40,120 bases of DNA from a virus. Below are positions 32,562 to 39,787 of the stretch, one piece after another. The translations under genes were made by a program, and so were the position numbers. The stretch's first letter is position 1; every line of letters begins with the position of its first letter. The notes below the pieces were generated by a model. It made no database searches, was not told the DNA's origin, and was given only the letters and a program-made list of their open reading frames with translations. Location: the IMG/VR virus record IMGVR_UViG_3300009422_000016, positions 1 through 40,120 of that record; one strand, given 5' to 3'.

Positions 32562-33065
32562 ATGACTAAGAAATTAGAAGAACTATTTAACCTAGAAGAA
32601 CAGCAGGAAGAGGAAGCCGAAGTGAGTGAAACTCCGGAGATAAAAGCAATTGACGCTGATGAAATGCACAATGAAATTGCAAGTGTTAATGATAGCTATG
32701 CTGCGATTAACAACATTACTAAAGAACTTCCTCAGATATCCGAATTAAATACACTAGACGAAAATGATTTGGATAAACTTGCAGCTAAAGCTGAACAAGC
32801 ATACGATGATCTAATGGATCTTGGTATGAATGTAGAAGTACGATACAGTGGACGTATTTTTGAAGTTGCTGGAGGCATGCTAAAAAATGCCGTAGATGCT
32901 AAGTCTGCTAAGATTGATAAAAAACTTAAAGCAGTAGATCTTCAGCTTAGAAAACTTAAAATGGATAAAGATGACCCAGATGATCCTCATAACATTGTTA
33001 ATGGGCAAGGGTATGTTATGTTAGATCGCAACGAACTAATGAAGAAATTAAGCGGAAAGGAATAA
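32562..33065 (+). CDS. 16: Terminase small subunit, T4 gp16-like
   Basis: A 167-residue protein. Acidic N-terminus, then helices with EQAYDDLMDLGMNVEVRYSGRIFEVAGGMLKNAVDAKSAKIDKKLKAVDLQLRKLKMDK, the typical central-domain helix pair of marine T4-like small terminase (the VxxxxxRxxEVxxxMLKxAxDAKxxKxxKxLK pattern). Length equals T4 gp16 (164 aa). Recognises DNA and stimulates the gp17 motor. It is separated from gp17 here by three head-associated genes. The stop is immediately followed by a late box of the next gene. Confidence 0.75.
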   Translation: MTKKLEELFNLEEQQEEEAEVSETPEIKAIDADEMHNEIASVNDSYAAINNITKELPQISELNTLDENDLDKLAAKAEQAYDDLMDLGMNVEVRYSGRIFEVAGGMLKNAVDAKSAKIDKKLKAVDLQLRKLKMDKDDPDDPHNIVNGQGYVMLDRNELMKKLSGKE

Positions 33066-33068
33066 ATA
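33061..33068 (+). promoter_or_regulatory. Late-type promoter box AATAAATA, leaderless geometry
   Basis: Overlaps the gp16 stop; five bases separate it from ATG 33074. An AAAGGA about 12 nt before the ATG could serve messages arriving from upstream, so leaderless and leadered versions may coexist. Confidence 0.5.
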
Positions 33069-33073
33069 CTAAT

Positions 33074-33652
33074 ATGAAAACGTTCAGAGAATATTTAACA
33101 GAGAGCAAAAAAATCTACAGTTTTAATGTAAAACTAGCAGGCGACTGTCCTGAAGATTTTTGTGAAAACCTTAAGTCTAGACTTGCTTCTAGGCAGGTAG
33201 TAACTTGTGAAGAAACAAATAAAACACCAGTACAAGAAGTTCCGTTAGACTTTCCAGAGTTAAAGAACGTTGAAGTACATATTTTTAATTTAGTTACTGA
33301 GTATCCATGTACACCACAGGAAATTGAAAAAGAATTAACTGAGATGGGATGTAGTCCGGAAGTTTGCAAAGTAAGAAACAGTGCAAGTCCTTCGGAAGAG
33401 TATCAAATTAACAGTGATCCTAAAACAGGCGCATTGTTACATGATAACGAATACAAAGAAGCAGGCAAAATTAAAAATAAAGATTATTTTGGAGATGATT
33501 TTAATAAATCATTCCTAAAGGATTTAGCTAAAACAGCTAAAGCACGTAAAAAAGAATTAGGACACGATAAACTTAAAGCAGATGTATTTGCTGACGTGCC
33601 TAAAATTAAAACAGACAAAGCGGGCATAAAAAGTCCGGTAGGGAGTAACTAA
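33074..33652 (+). CDS. Head-associated protein with MKTFREYL-type N-terminus
   Basis: A 192-residue protein. The N-terminus MKTFREYLTESKK resembles the capsid-targeting sequences of T4 internal head proteins and prohead core proteins. The centre has four Cys residues that could pair and an LDFPELKNVEVHIFNLV strand; the C-terminus is Lys-rich. It may be carried into the prohead and possibly cleaved by the head protease. I cannot name it. It ends one codon overlapping the next gene. Confidence 0.6.
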   Translation: MKTFREYLTESKKIYSFNVKLAGDCPEDFCENLKSRLASRQVVTCEETNKTPVQEVPLDFPELKNVEVHIFNLVTEYPCTPQEIEKELTEMGCSPEVCKVRNSASPSEEYQINSDPKTGALLHDNEYKEAGKIKNKDYFGDDFNKSFLKDLAKTAKARKKELGHDKLKADVFADVPKIKTDKAGIKSPVGSN

Positions 33653-34359
33653 TGGATTTTAATCAACTTATGCAGAGAATGCGTGAACTTGACACGCCGG
33701 TAACTGAAATGCCAGTTATGCCACAAGCAACGCCAATGTCAATGCCAACACCGGAACCAAAAGACAAAGCACGTATGAATGTTAATATTAGTGCTGAAGG
33801 TGATGCTATTGAAGATATCTTAAAACTTATGACTAAAGTTAATCCAGATATGATCAACCAACCAAAACCGCCAATGCCAATGCCTATTCCACACATGGAC
33901 ATAGATGGCGACGGTGATATGGATGCAATGCCTATGCCTAAGCCAATTAACAAATTGCTTCCAGACTTTGACGATGATAATGATGACATGCCAGGTGGTG
34001 AAATAGACATAGATATGGACAAAGATGACCATGATGCAGATCACGATGTTATCAAAGGTCTAGACAAAGATGACGATGGTGATCACGACATGGACGATCA
34101 CGATAAAGAAACAGATTCAGAAGATGAAGATGAAGATGAAAAAGAAGAAGCATATGCTAATGAGCCTGACGAAGACCACAGAGACATTGACTATATGCAA
34201 AACAAATTAGCAGGCGGAATGAACCGTCCTAAAGATACACATGCTAAAGTATCCGATGGTGATAATCCAATGCGTAAAGTTAAAGAAGGCGAGGATTTAA
34301 GAGCGCAAATCAAAGCTGAACTAGCACAACGTTTAGCAGAAGCTAAGGGAGCAAAATAA
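33652..34359 (+). CDS. Acidic prohead-core-like protein with EF-hand-like Asp-rich loops
   Basis: A 235-residue protein. Starts MDFNQLMQRMRELDTPV and ends EDLRAQIKAELAQRLAEAKG, both seen in marine T4-like head proteins. Residues about 80-170 are extremely acidic, with DIDGDGDMDAM, DFDDDNDDM and DKDDDGDHDMDDHD loops like calcium-binding EF-hand/dockerin repeats, separated by Met/Pro-rich linkers. Highly acidic scaffold-core proteins are known in T4 (gp67/gp68), so a core function is likely. Calcium binding is inference. Confidence 0.6.
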   Translation: MDFNQLMQRMRELDTPVTEMPVMPQATPMSMPTPEPKDKARMNVNISAEGDAIEDILKLMTKVNPDMINQPKPPMPMPIPHMDIDGDGDMDAMPMPKPINKLLPDFDDDNDDMPGGEIDIDMDKDDHDADHDVIKGLDKDDDGDHDMDDHDKETDSEDEDEDEKEEAYANEPDEDHRDIDYMQNKLAGGMNRPKDTHAKVSDGDNPMRKVKEGEDLRAQIKAELAQRLAEAKGAK

Positions 34360-34793
34360 TGGCAGATTTAACTCAATCTACAATCGGCGGCGGAAGTGCA
34401 ATTCTAGTTGCTGCAAACAGAAAATATTATACAGACATGACAGCAACTCATTACAACGGTAACAAAGCACTAACATGTTTTGAAGTCGCATGTGGGGCAG
34501 CAATACACCAACAAACAGAAAGCGGCGAAGCAATTGAAAGCATTATGCGTATTATTGAAAAATATGCAACTGTTGTTATTCGTGGTGCAGCATACGGTTC
34601 AAACCAAAAATTTGCTGTTTTTATTGAACAGCCAAATGATTCGTTGGACTATGATGGTGCAGGTGCAGAAACAATCGTAGAACAAATTGAAGATGAAATT
34701 ATTGCACTAACTGACTTATCAGGTGCTACACCAGCACAAATTGACTTTACTGGCGTAACTTGTACAGTAAAACCTACACTTGAATTAGCATAA
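34359..34793 (+). CDS. Small virion/head-region protein of unknown function
   Basis: A 144-residue protein starting in a TAATG overlap. Sequence is balanced and soluble (FEVACGAAIHQQTESGEAIESIMRIIEKYATVVIRGAAYGSNQKFAVFIEQPNDSLDYDG), with an alpha/beta pattern. I recall homologues in marine T4-like phages without a name. A terminator follows, closing the gp16-to-head unit. Confidence 0.6.
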   Translation: MADLTQSTIGGGSAILVAANRKYYTDMTATHYNGNKALTCFEVACGAAIHQQTESGEAIESIMRIIEKYATVVIRGAAYGSNQKFAVFIEQPNDSLDYDGAGAETIVEQIEDEIIALTDLSGATPAQIDFTGVTCTVKPTLELA

Positions 34794-34812
34794 GACTCCT
34801 ACTACTAAAATC

Positions 34813-34839
34813 AATAGCACCTCCGGGTGCTATTTTTTT
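34813..34839 (+). terminator. Intrinsic terminator before terminase
   Basis: Perfect 9-bp stem AATAGCACC / GGTGCTATT with a TCCG loop and a T run. Confidence 0.93.
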
Positions 34840-34840
34840 G

Positions 34841-34848
34841 GGTAAATA
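34841..34848 (+). promoter_or_regulatory. Late-type promoter box GGTAAATA, leaderless geometry
   Basis: Five bases separate the box from ATG 34854 of the large terminase; no Shine-Dalgarno lies in between. Confidence 0.6.
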
Positions 34849-34853
34849 ATAGT

Positions 34854-36443
34854 ATGGCAAAATCACTTGACGGTGTGCAAATTAAGAAAGCGCACCAAAA
34901 TGTAAAATACACAATAGAAGAAGTAAAGCATCTAGAAGCATGTATGGATCCTATTACAGGTCCATTATATTTTTGCGAAAACTTTCTTAAGATTCAACAT
35001 CCTGTTAGAGGATCGTTAAAGTTTGAACCTTACGGATTTCAAAGAGAACTAATTCAAGCATACGCTGAAAACAGATATTGTGTTGCTATGTTACCTAGAC
35101 AGATGGGTAAAACAACATGTGCATCTGGTTATCTATTATGGTATACACAGTTTGTTCCTGAGGCACAAGTCCTTATTGCTGCACACAAGTACACAGGTGC
35201 GCAAGATATTATGAACAGATATAGATTTGGGTACGAAAATTTACCTGACTTTATTCGTGCTGGAATATACACATACAACAGAAACACAATTGAATACGAT
35301 AACGGAAGTAGAATACAAGCAACAACTACTACAGAAGATTCTGGACGTGGTAAATCACTTTCATTAATTTACTGTGATGAGTTTGCGTTTGTGCAACCTC
35401 CTGAAAAAGCCAAAGAGTTTTGGACTGCACTATCACCTACACTTTCAACAGGTGGTAAAGCTATTGTTACAAGTACACCAAACTCAGATGAAGATCAGTT
35501 TGCTATGATTTGGGCTGAAGCTAATAAAAAATTCGATGATCACGGTAATGACTTAACAGTAGGAACTAACGGATTCTTTCCTTACTTTGCACCGTGGACT
35601 GAACATCCAGACAGAGATGAAGCATGGGCAGCACAAGAGAAAGCAAAGATTGGAGAAGAACGTTTCCGTCGTGAGTTTGATTGTGAATTCTTAATCTTTG
35701 ATGAAACACTTATCAACAGTGTTAAACTTATAGAACTGGAAGGCAAAGAACCTATAGTAAACATGGGGCAAACACGCTGGTACAAAAAGATTGATCCAAA
35801 AGCAACATTCCTTATAAGTATGGATCCAAGTTTAGGTACAGGTGGCGACTACGGTGCTATTCAAATATTTGAAATGCCGTCAATGACACAAGTTGGAGAG
35901 TGGAGACACAACCTAACTCCTATACAACAGCAGGTAAGAGTACTTAGAGAAATTTTACAATACATTCATGAACAGTGTGAAGAAAAAGGCAGTCCAAACC
36001 CAACTATCTATTATAGTGTTGAGAACAATACAATTGGTGAAGCAGCACTAGTAGTTATTTCTGACATTGGAGAGGAAAACTTTAGAGGGTTATTCCTAAG
36101 CGAACCAATTAGAAAAGGGCATGTAAGACGCTATAGAAAAGGCTTTAATACAACACATAAAACAAAGATTACTGCGTGTAGTAGCTTTAAAAACTTACTA
36201 GAAAAAGGTAAAATGACGGTATACAGTAAACCGTTAATATCAGAACTTAAGACATTTGTAGCACACGGAGTTGGGTACGGTGCTAAAACAGGTGAACACG
36301 ATGACCTTGTGTCCGCAGTACTTTTAATTGTACGCATGGCAAATGTGTTATCTGACTGGGATCCTAAGATATACGAAAAAATGACCGAAAGAATGACCGA
36401 AGATCAGTTCCCAATGCCGATCTTCATTAGCACAGGATATTGA
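34854..36443 (+). CDS. 17: Terminase large subunit, T4 gp17-like
   Basis: A 529-residue protein. ATG 34854 is chosen from the promoter geometry; an upstream start would cross the terminator. Walker A is MLPRQMGKTT (79-88), Walker B LSLIYCDEF with D175/E176, and coupling motif STP (207-209). The RNase-H-like nuclease has D324 in ISMDPSLG, E390 in YYSVENN and D483/D484 in GEHDDLVSA, matching the T4 D401/E458/D542 triad. Length is close to T4 gp17 (610 aa). Packages DNA into the prohead through the portal. Confidence 0.95.
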   Translation: MAKSLDGVQIKKAHQNVKYTIEEVKHLEACMDPITGPLYFCENFLKIQHPVRGSLKFEPYGFQRELIQAYAENRYCVAMLPRQMGKTTCASGYLLWYTQFVPEAQVLIAAHKYTGAQDIMNRYRFGYENLPDFIRAGIYTYNRNTIEYDNGSRIQATTTTEDSGRGKSLSLIYCDEFAFVQPPEKAKEFWTALSPTLSTGGKAIVTSTPNSDEDQFAMIWAEANKKFDDHGNDLTVGTNGFFPYFAPWTEHPDRDEAWAAQEKAKIGEERFRREFDCEFLIFDETLINSVKLIELEGKEPIVNMGQTRWYKKIDPKATFLISMDPSLGTGGDYGAIQIFEMPSMTQVGEWRHNLTPIQQQVRVLREILQYIHEQCEEKGSPNPTIYYSVENNTIGEAALVVISDIGEENFRGLFLSEPIRKGHVRRYRKGFNTTHKTKITACSSFKNLLEKGKMTVYSKPLISELKTFVAHGVGYGAKTGEHDDLVSAVLLIVRMANVLSDWDPKIYEKMTERMTEDQFPMPIFISTGY

Positions 36444-36449
36444 TAAATA
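36442..36449 (+). promoter_or_regulatory. Late-type promoter box GATAAATA, leaderless geometry
   Basis: Overlaps the end of the terminase gene; five bases separate it from ATG 36455, with no Shine-Dalgarno at normal spacing. Confidence 0.6.
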
Positions 36450-36454
36450 GTTAT

Positions 36455-38977
36455 ATGGATGCAACGAATAACATAGCAACTGATCTATTCTACAAAATTA
36501 GAAGTAGATTTAAAGGTTTAAAATTAGGCGATGATGCTGGGTCAATTACAATTAATCCAGAAGACGCTCGCTTCTTTGATTTTGATTACAACGAAGGTGA
36601 TAAAAACATCGGGCATGTAAGTATTAGTTTGGCAGAACCAAACTCAATGAAGGTATACTTTTCAAATGGTATTACTGAAGGTATGGATGGTGATCAAAAA
36701 GATAACTGGTTTGGCTTCCTAAAAGAATTAAGAAAATTTAGTAAAAGACGAATGTTAGCATTTGATACAAGAGACATTTCTAAAGACAATTTAGATCAAA
36801 GAGATTATGCGTTTTTAAGTCAGCACACATCACCAAAAGCTGATAATAATACAATAGTAAAACCAGTCGGAGAGAGTACAATGAATGAGAGTAACCTATA
36901 CGGTACTAAAAAACAAAGTTTCCAAAAATTGGAAGATACAAGATTAATCATTAAGCACAGTAAGACACTTGCTGATGATACAGAGCAAAAACCCGGCGAC
37001 AGGTCAAGAAATATTGGAGCGTTGTTTGTTGAAAACTCACAAGGCGAAAGATTTAAATATCCCTTTATTCACTTAGCTGGTGCTAGAGCAATGCAAAGAC
37101 ACGTTGCAAATGGCGGTGCTCCATATGATGAAATTGGTGAAAGCATTATTAAAATGAGTGAAGAAATTGCTCAACTAAAAAGTTTCACAGGCTATGTTGT
37201 ACGTAACGACTTAATGAACTCCGACACTAATTCTGTTGTTGAACGTAGCAAAGGCCAACTTGATGCTTTAAGAGAAAGAGTTGCTAAATTATCTAAACAA
37301 GCACACTACGAAAACTATATATCTGAATTCCAAACACCAGAAGCATTTGAAGTTCCAGACGAAGTTATGGAACAGTTTAAAGATCAATTTACTGTACGCA
37401 ATTTTAAAGAAGATTTAGCATCAGTATTTCCAGTACTATACAGGCTGATGAAAGAAGATGAAATTATAGGCTATGACGACATAGTCGAAATGTCAGGCAG
37501 TGAAGAATCAAACTACCATTGTAAAGATTGTGGAGACACAATGCACAAACCTACTTCTGATTGCTCACATGATTCACATGATGAAAAAGGCAGTCATTGG
37601 ATTGATGACAACGGTAATGGTATTAACGATGTAGATGAATCATCCGATCCGATGGCAGCATTTGAAGCTTGGGCGATGGGTTTAGGTGAAGATTCGCCAA
37701 TTCAATCAGGCAGCGACGAAGAAATTAAAGAAGCAGTGTCTAGTTTAAGTGAGCTAGTTAACTCAGAGTTTCCAGCAGGCATGGGCGGAATTAACGCTAT
37801 TGAAAGTTTAAAAGGTATTATCGAAGATGGTACATTGTTTAATGATATTAAAGAACAGGCTAAACAAGATCCAAACGCAGATTGTCGTCCATTAATTAAA
37901 GCATGGGTTCAAGAGAATGCACCAGAAGTATTAGAAGACCTAGACTTTGGTGACATGGTAGACGAACCAGCCATGGAAGATGCATTTGATAAGGCAGATA
38001 GAATTACAGATCCAGAAGAACTTAATTTATATGGTCCAGAAGACATAGAAAATAATAGTAAACTGAGTGCAGAAGAACTTAAAGACGAGCTAGAAGGCTC
38101 CATCTATCATTTAATGGATAAAGCCAGTGATGATTTTACTGACAATGATCATATTGCAGATGAATTGGGAGACCACTTTGCCAACATGCATCTTAAAGCC
38201 GACGATAAAACATTAAGTTGTTATTCAGCAATAAGAGATTTGATAGATGCAGATCCATCAGACGTTTATGAAACAGGTAAGAAATGTCTTAAAATATTAG
38301 GCGCTCAAGAACATGAAGATAATATTCGTGGTAACAAAGGACCAAGAGGCCGTCCAGCCGCAGATGCTTATGCTGGTGGGATGGAATCACAACAAGAAGG
38401 GTTTATGCCAGAAGAGATAGAAGGCAAGACTGAGTTTGAATTCATTGGCGATGACGGTGAATCACAAATGGGAACATTACACTATAAAGCAAAAATTGAA
38501 CAAACAGAAGAAGGCGGCTACAAAGCAATTATTGATCCTAAAAGTTTAAGAGGCGAAGCAGATCCAATGGAAGATCCAAATGGCGCAAACGCTAAAGTGG
38601 ACGACGAACTTGCAACAATGCAGGTAGTACCGGGCGGAGATGCTCATGAAGGCGCAATGGAATTTGCAGAAGAGGACGCACAAGAACAAATTGAAAATGC
38701 TGACACAAACGAAGGCAACGGACACAAAGAACAGGAATCTAAAAATAAGTTAAACGTAACAGAAGTAGCTAACTTTATCCTGTCAATGTATGACAGACAA
38801 GCTGGTACATTCCCTAAAGGCCCAGAAGGTGTTGCTACTATGGTAGGCAAGAAGTTTGGTGAACAAGCAGAAATGGTTGCTCGCAAAATGGTAGAACGTA
38901 TGGCACCTGCACAAGAACACGGTGCAGAAGAACTTGCTGAGTTAGAAAGAATCAAAACTCTTTCAGGCGCTTACTAA
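36455..38977 (+). CDS. Large acidic protein of unknown function
   Basis: An 840-residue protein. ATG 36455 follows the late box exactly. The first ~340 residues are alpha/beta with no motif I know (FFDFDYNEGDKNIGHVSISL, GNLYG-type linkers, RDYAFLSQ). Residues 356-370 contain CKDCG...DC, a possible zinc site, and 384-395 a DDNGNGINDVDE loop like an EF-hand/dockerin loop. The rest is acidic and helical (many DE-rich, ELKDELEG, EEIEGKTEFEFIGDDGESQMG). I recall similar large proteins in marine phages near the terminase, unnamed. It may be a virion component, judged by late promoter and position only. Confidence 0.6.
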   Translation: MDATNNIATDLFYKIRSRFKGLKLGDDAGSITINPEDARFFDFDYNEGDKNIGHVSISLAEPNSMKVYFSNGITEGMDGDQKDNWFGFLKELRKFSKRRMLAFDTRDISKDNLDQRDYAFLSQHTSPKADNNTIVKPVGESTMNESNLYGTKKQSFQKLEDTRLIIKHSKTLADDTEQKPGDRSRNIGALFVENSQGERFKYPFIHLAGARAMQRHVANGGAPYDEIGESIIKMSEEIAQLKSFTGYVVRNDLMNSDTNSVVERSKGQLDALRERVAKLSKQAHYENYISEFQTPEAFEVPDEVMEQFKDQFTVRNFKEDLASVFPVLYRLMKEDEIIGYDDIVEMSGSEESNYHCKDCGDTMHKPTSDCSHDSHDEKGSHWIDDNGNGINDVDESSDPMAAFEAWAMGLGEDSPIQSGSDEEIKEAVSSLSELVNSEFPAGMGGINAIESLKGIIEDGTLFNDIKEQAKQDPNADCRPLIKAWVQENAPEVLEDLDFGDMVDEPAMEDAFDKADRITDPEELNLYGPEDIENNSKLSAEELKDELEGSIYHLMDKASDDFTDNDHIADELGDHFANMHLKADDKTLSCYSAIRDLIDADPSDVYETGKKCLKILGAQEHEDNIRGNKGPRGRPAADAYAGGMESQQEGFMPEEIEGKTEFEFIGDDGESQMGTLHYKAKIEQTEEGGYKAIIDPKSLRGEADPMEDPNGANAKVDDELATMQVVPGGDAHEGAMEFAEEDAQEQIENADTNEGNGHKEQESKNKLNVTEVANFILSMYDRQAGTFPKGPEGVATMVGKKFGEQAEMVARKMVERMAPAQEHGAEELAELERIKTLSGAY

Positions 38978-38981
38978 AAGA

Positions 38982-38989
38982 CGTAAATA
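38982..38989 (+). promoter_or_regulatory. Late-type promoter box CGTAAATA
   Basis: The predicted start near 38995 gives an 18-nt leader with GGAGA before ATG 39013. Confidence 0.45.
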
Positions 38990-39012
38990 ACACTTATAAA
39001 AATGGAGAAATT

Positions 39013-39213
39013 ATGATTAATTTTATTAAGAAGATATTTGGTATGGATACTGCACCTGTTGTAGTAGAAGAAGCAAAGGTAATTCAAAAAACAGTTACGA
39101 AAAATGGTGTAGGACATGCACCTAAGATTGAACCTGTAATTACTGAAGTTAAAAAAGCTACTGCTAAAAAAGCTACTGCTAAAAAGCCTGCTGCTAAAAA
39201 AACTAAGAAGTAA
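39013..39213 (+). CDS. Lys/Ala-rich small protein with histone-H1-like tail
   Basis: A 66-residue protein. A hydrophobic N-terminus MINFIKKIFGMDTAPVVVEE is followed by a tail VKKATAKKATAKKPAAKKTK resembling histone H1/HU-type Lys-Ala-Pro repeats. Such tails bind DNA or other polyanions. The pattern may help DNA condensation, packaging, or anchor the protein to a membrane through the amphipathic start. Closed by a terminator. Function is inferred from composition only. Confidence 0.7.
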   Translation: MINFIKKIFGMDTAPVVVEEAKVIQKTVTKNGVGHAPKIEPVITEVKKATAKKATAKKPAAKKTKK

Positions 39214-39232
39214 CTGAGCTAGGCTCAAAACT

Positions 39233-39269
39233 AAAAAGGGTTGCTTTACAGTAGAGCAACTCTTTTTTT
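39233..39269 (+). terminator. Intrinsic terminator
   Basis: Stem about GGGTTGCT (39238-39245) with AGCAACTC (39255-39262), a 9-nt loop and a T run. Separates the Lys-rich gene from the riboswitch unit. Confidence 0.85.
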
Positions 39270-39272
39270 ATG

Positions 39273-39280
39273 ACTAAATA
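39273..39280 (+). promoter_or_regulatory. Late-type promoter box ACTAAATA of the riboswitch unit
   Basis: Five bases separate the box from 39286, the first base of the predicted riboswitch P1 stem, the same offset as in the leaderless genes. Confidence 0.55.
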
Positions 39281-39285
39281 TTATA

Positions 39286-39335
39286 CGTTCATCCTATCAA
39301 GGACGGAAGTAGCATAACGCGAAGGAACGCACCTA
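39286..39335 (+). ncRNA. Glutamine-riboswitch-like element (glnA / Downstream-peptide type)
   Basis: CGTTC (39286-39290) pairs with GAACG (39325-39329) as P1; ATCC with GGAC forms a hairpin over TATCAA; between lie GGAAGTAG and AACGCGAAGG. These strings and their order match the glutamine riboswitch consensus as I remember it (GGACGGAAGUAG ... GAAGGAACGC). CACC just 3' of P1 can pair with GGTG of the downstream AGGAGGGTG, so the Shine-Dalgarno could be masked. The Downstream-peptide type is known from cyanobacteria, cyanophages and marine metagenomes, upstream of short genes, as here. Secondary structure is drawn by eye. Confidence 0.8.
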
Positions 39336-39355
39336 ACTTTAAAAAGGAGGGTGTT

Positions 39356-39460
39356 ATGGAACTATGGAACCAATATTGCTGGAAGATAGCAGTTCGAGAC
39401 CATAGACGTAAGCAGATATTAAAACGCTTATGGCTACGTTCAATCAACATATACATTTAA
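39356..39460 (+). CDS. 34-aa basic peptide under riboswitch control
   Basis: Begins MELWNQYCWKIAVRDHRRKQ and ends WLRSINIYI. Strong Shine-Dalgarno AAGGAGG 5 nt before the ATG. Net positive with a basic helix (RDHRRKQILKRLWLRS) and several aromatics, which would suit binding a host protein or nucleic acid. Its position directly after the glutamine-riboswitch-like element fits the known short downstream peptides of this riboswitch class. I do not recognise its sequence family firmly, and it is not the cyanobacterial GifB type. Confidence 0.7.
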   Translation: MELWNQYCWKIAVRDHRRKQILKRLWLRSINIYI

Positions 39461-39493
39461 TGATTTTACGTATGACTTCTGCTCTAAAATATG

Positions 39494-39501
39494 TTTAAAT
39501 A
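39494..39501 (+). promoter_or_regulatory. Possible late-type box TTTAAATA for pqqA
   Basis: The predicted start near 39507 gives a leader of about 38 nt with AAGGAG before ATG 39545. The box is a weaker match than the others. Confidence 0.35.
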
Positions 39502-39544
39502 CTAGTGCAGTACAATTTTTAAACTTAATTAAGGAGTACAAGTT

Positions 39545-39616
39545 ATGTGGACAAAACCAGAATATACAGAAATGCGTTTTGGGTTTGAAGTAACAATGTA
39601 TGTATTAAACAGGTAA
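39545..39616 (+). CDS. pqqA: PQQ precursor peptide PqqA
   Basis: A 23-residue peptide starting MWTKPEYTEMRFGFEVTMY and ending in Arg. Shine-Dalgarno AAGGAG 8 nt upstream. The sequence is near-identical in pattern to bacterial PqqA (MWxKPxxxxxRxGxEVTxY): E15 and Y19 of the E-V-T-M-Y core are the two residues that PqqE cross-links and that become the PQQ skeleton. Length is typical (22-29 aa). No pqqB, C, D or E gene is seen here, so the peptide would need the host enzymes. An intrinsic terminator follows directly, so this is its own short transcript. PQQ is the cofactor of methanol and other alcohol dehydrogenases, which suggests a methylotroph-like host. Confidence 0.92.
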   Translation: MWTKPEYTEMRFGFEVTMYVLNR

Positions 39617-39630
39617 CAATGCAGTAATTA

Positions 39631-39659
39631 GGAAGGAGGCTTTTGTCTCCTTTCTTTTT
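39631..39659 (+). terminator. Intrinsic terminator after pqqA
   Basis: GGAAGGAG (39631-39638) pairs with CTCCTTTC (39647-39654, one G-T pair), 8-nt loop, then a T run. Confidence 0.85.
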
Positions 39660-39693
39660 GGCTAAACTGATTCACTTTTGTACAAATTAACTG

Positions 39694-39722
39694 TTGACAA
39701 GATAAATATATGAGTGCATAAT
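39694..39722 (+). promoter_or_regulatory. Sigma-70-type promoter of gp32, overlapping a late box
   Basis: TTGACA (39694-39699), 17 nt, CATAAT (39717-39722). The spacer contains GATAAATA (39701-39708), a late-type box. Both could drive gp32, which is needed in early and late replication. The leader to ATG 39788 is about 60 nt, with AGGAGG (39773-39778). I saw no gp32-type pseudoknot by eye. Confidence 0.7.
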
Positions 39723-39787
39723 AGTATATGTGCATTAAGGCATAAACAAAGTAAGATAACCATAAAGGCTATAGGAGGCATTATAAA

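Noticed and set aside
33663-34022. Minus-strand open frame opposite the acidic head protein
   Set aside because: It is an artefact of the Asp/Met codon bias of the real plus-strand gene.
33990-34145. GAT/GAC repeat-like stretch considered as a tandem DNA repeat or array
   Set aside because: It is the coding sequence of Asp/Glu-rich loops; the units vary and there is no regular spacer, so neither a CRISPR array nor a functional DNA repeat.
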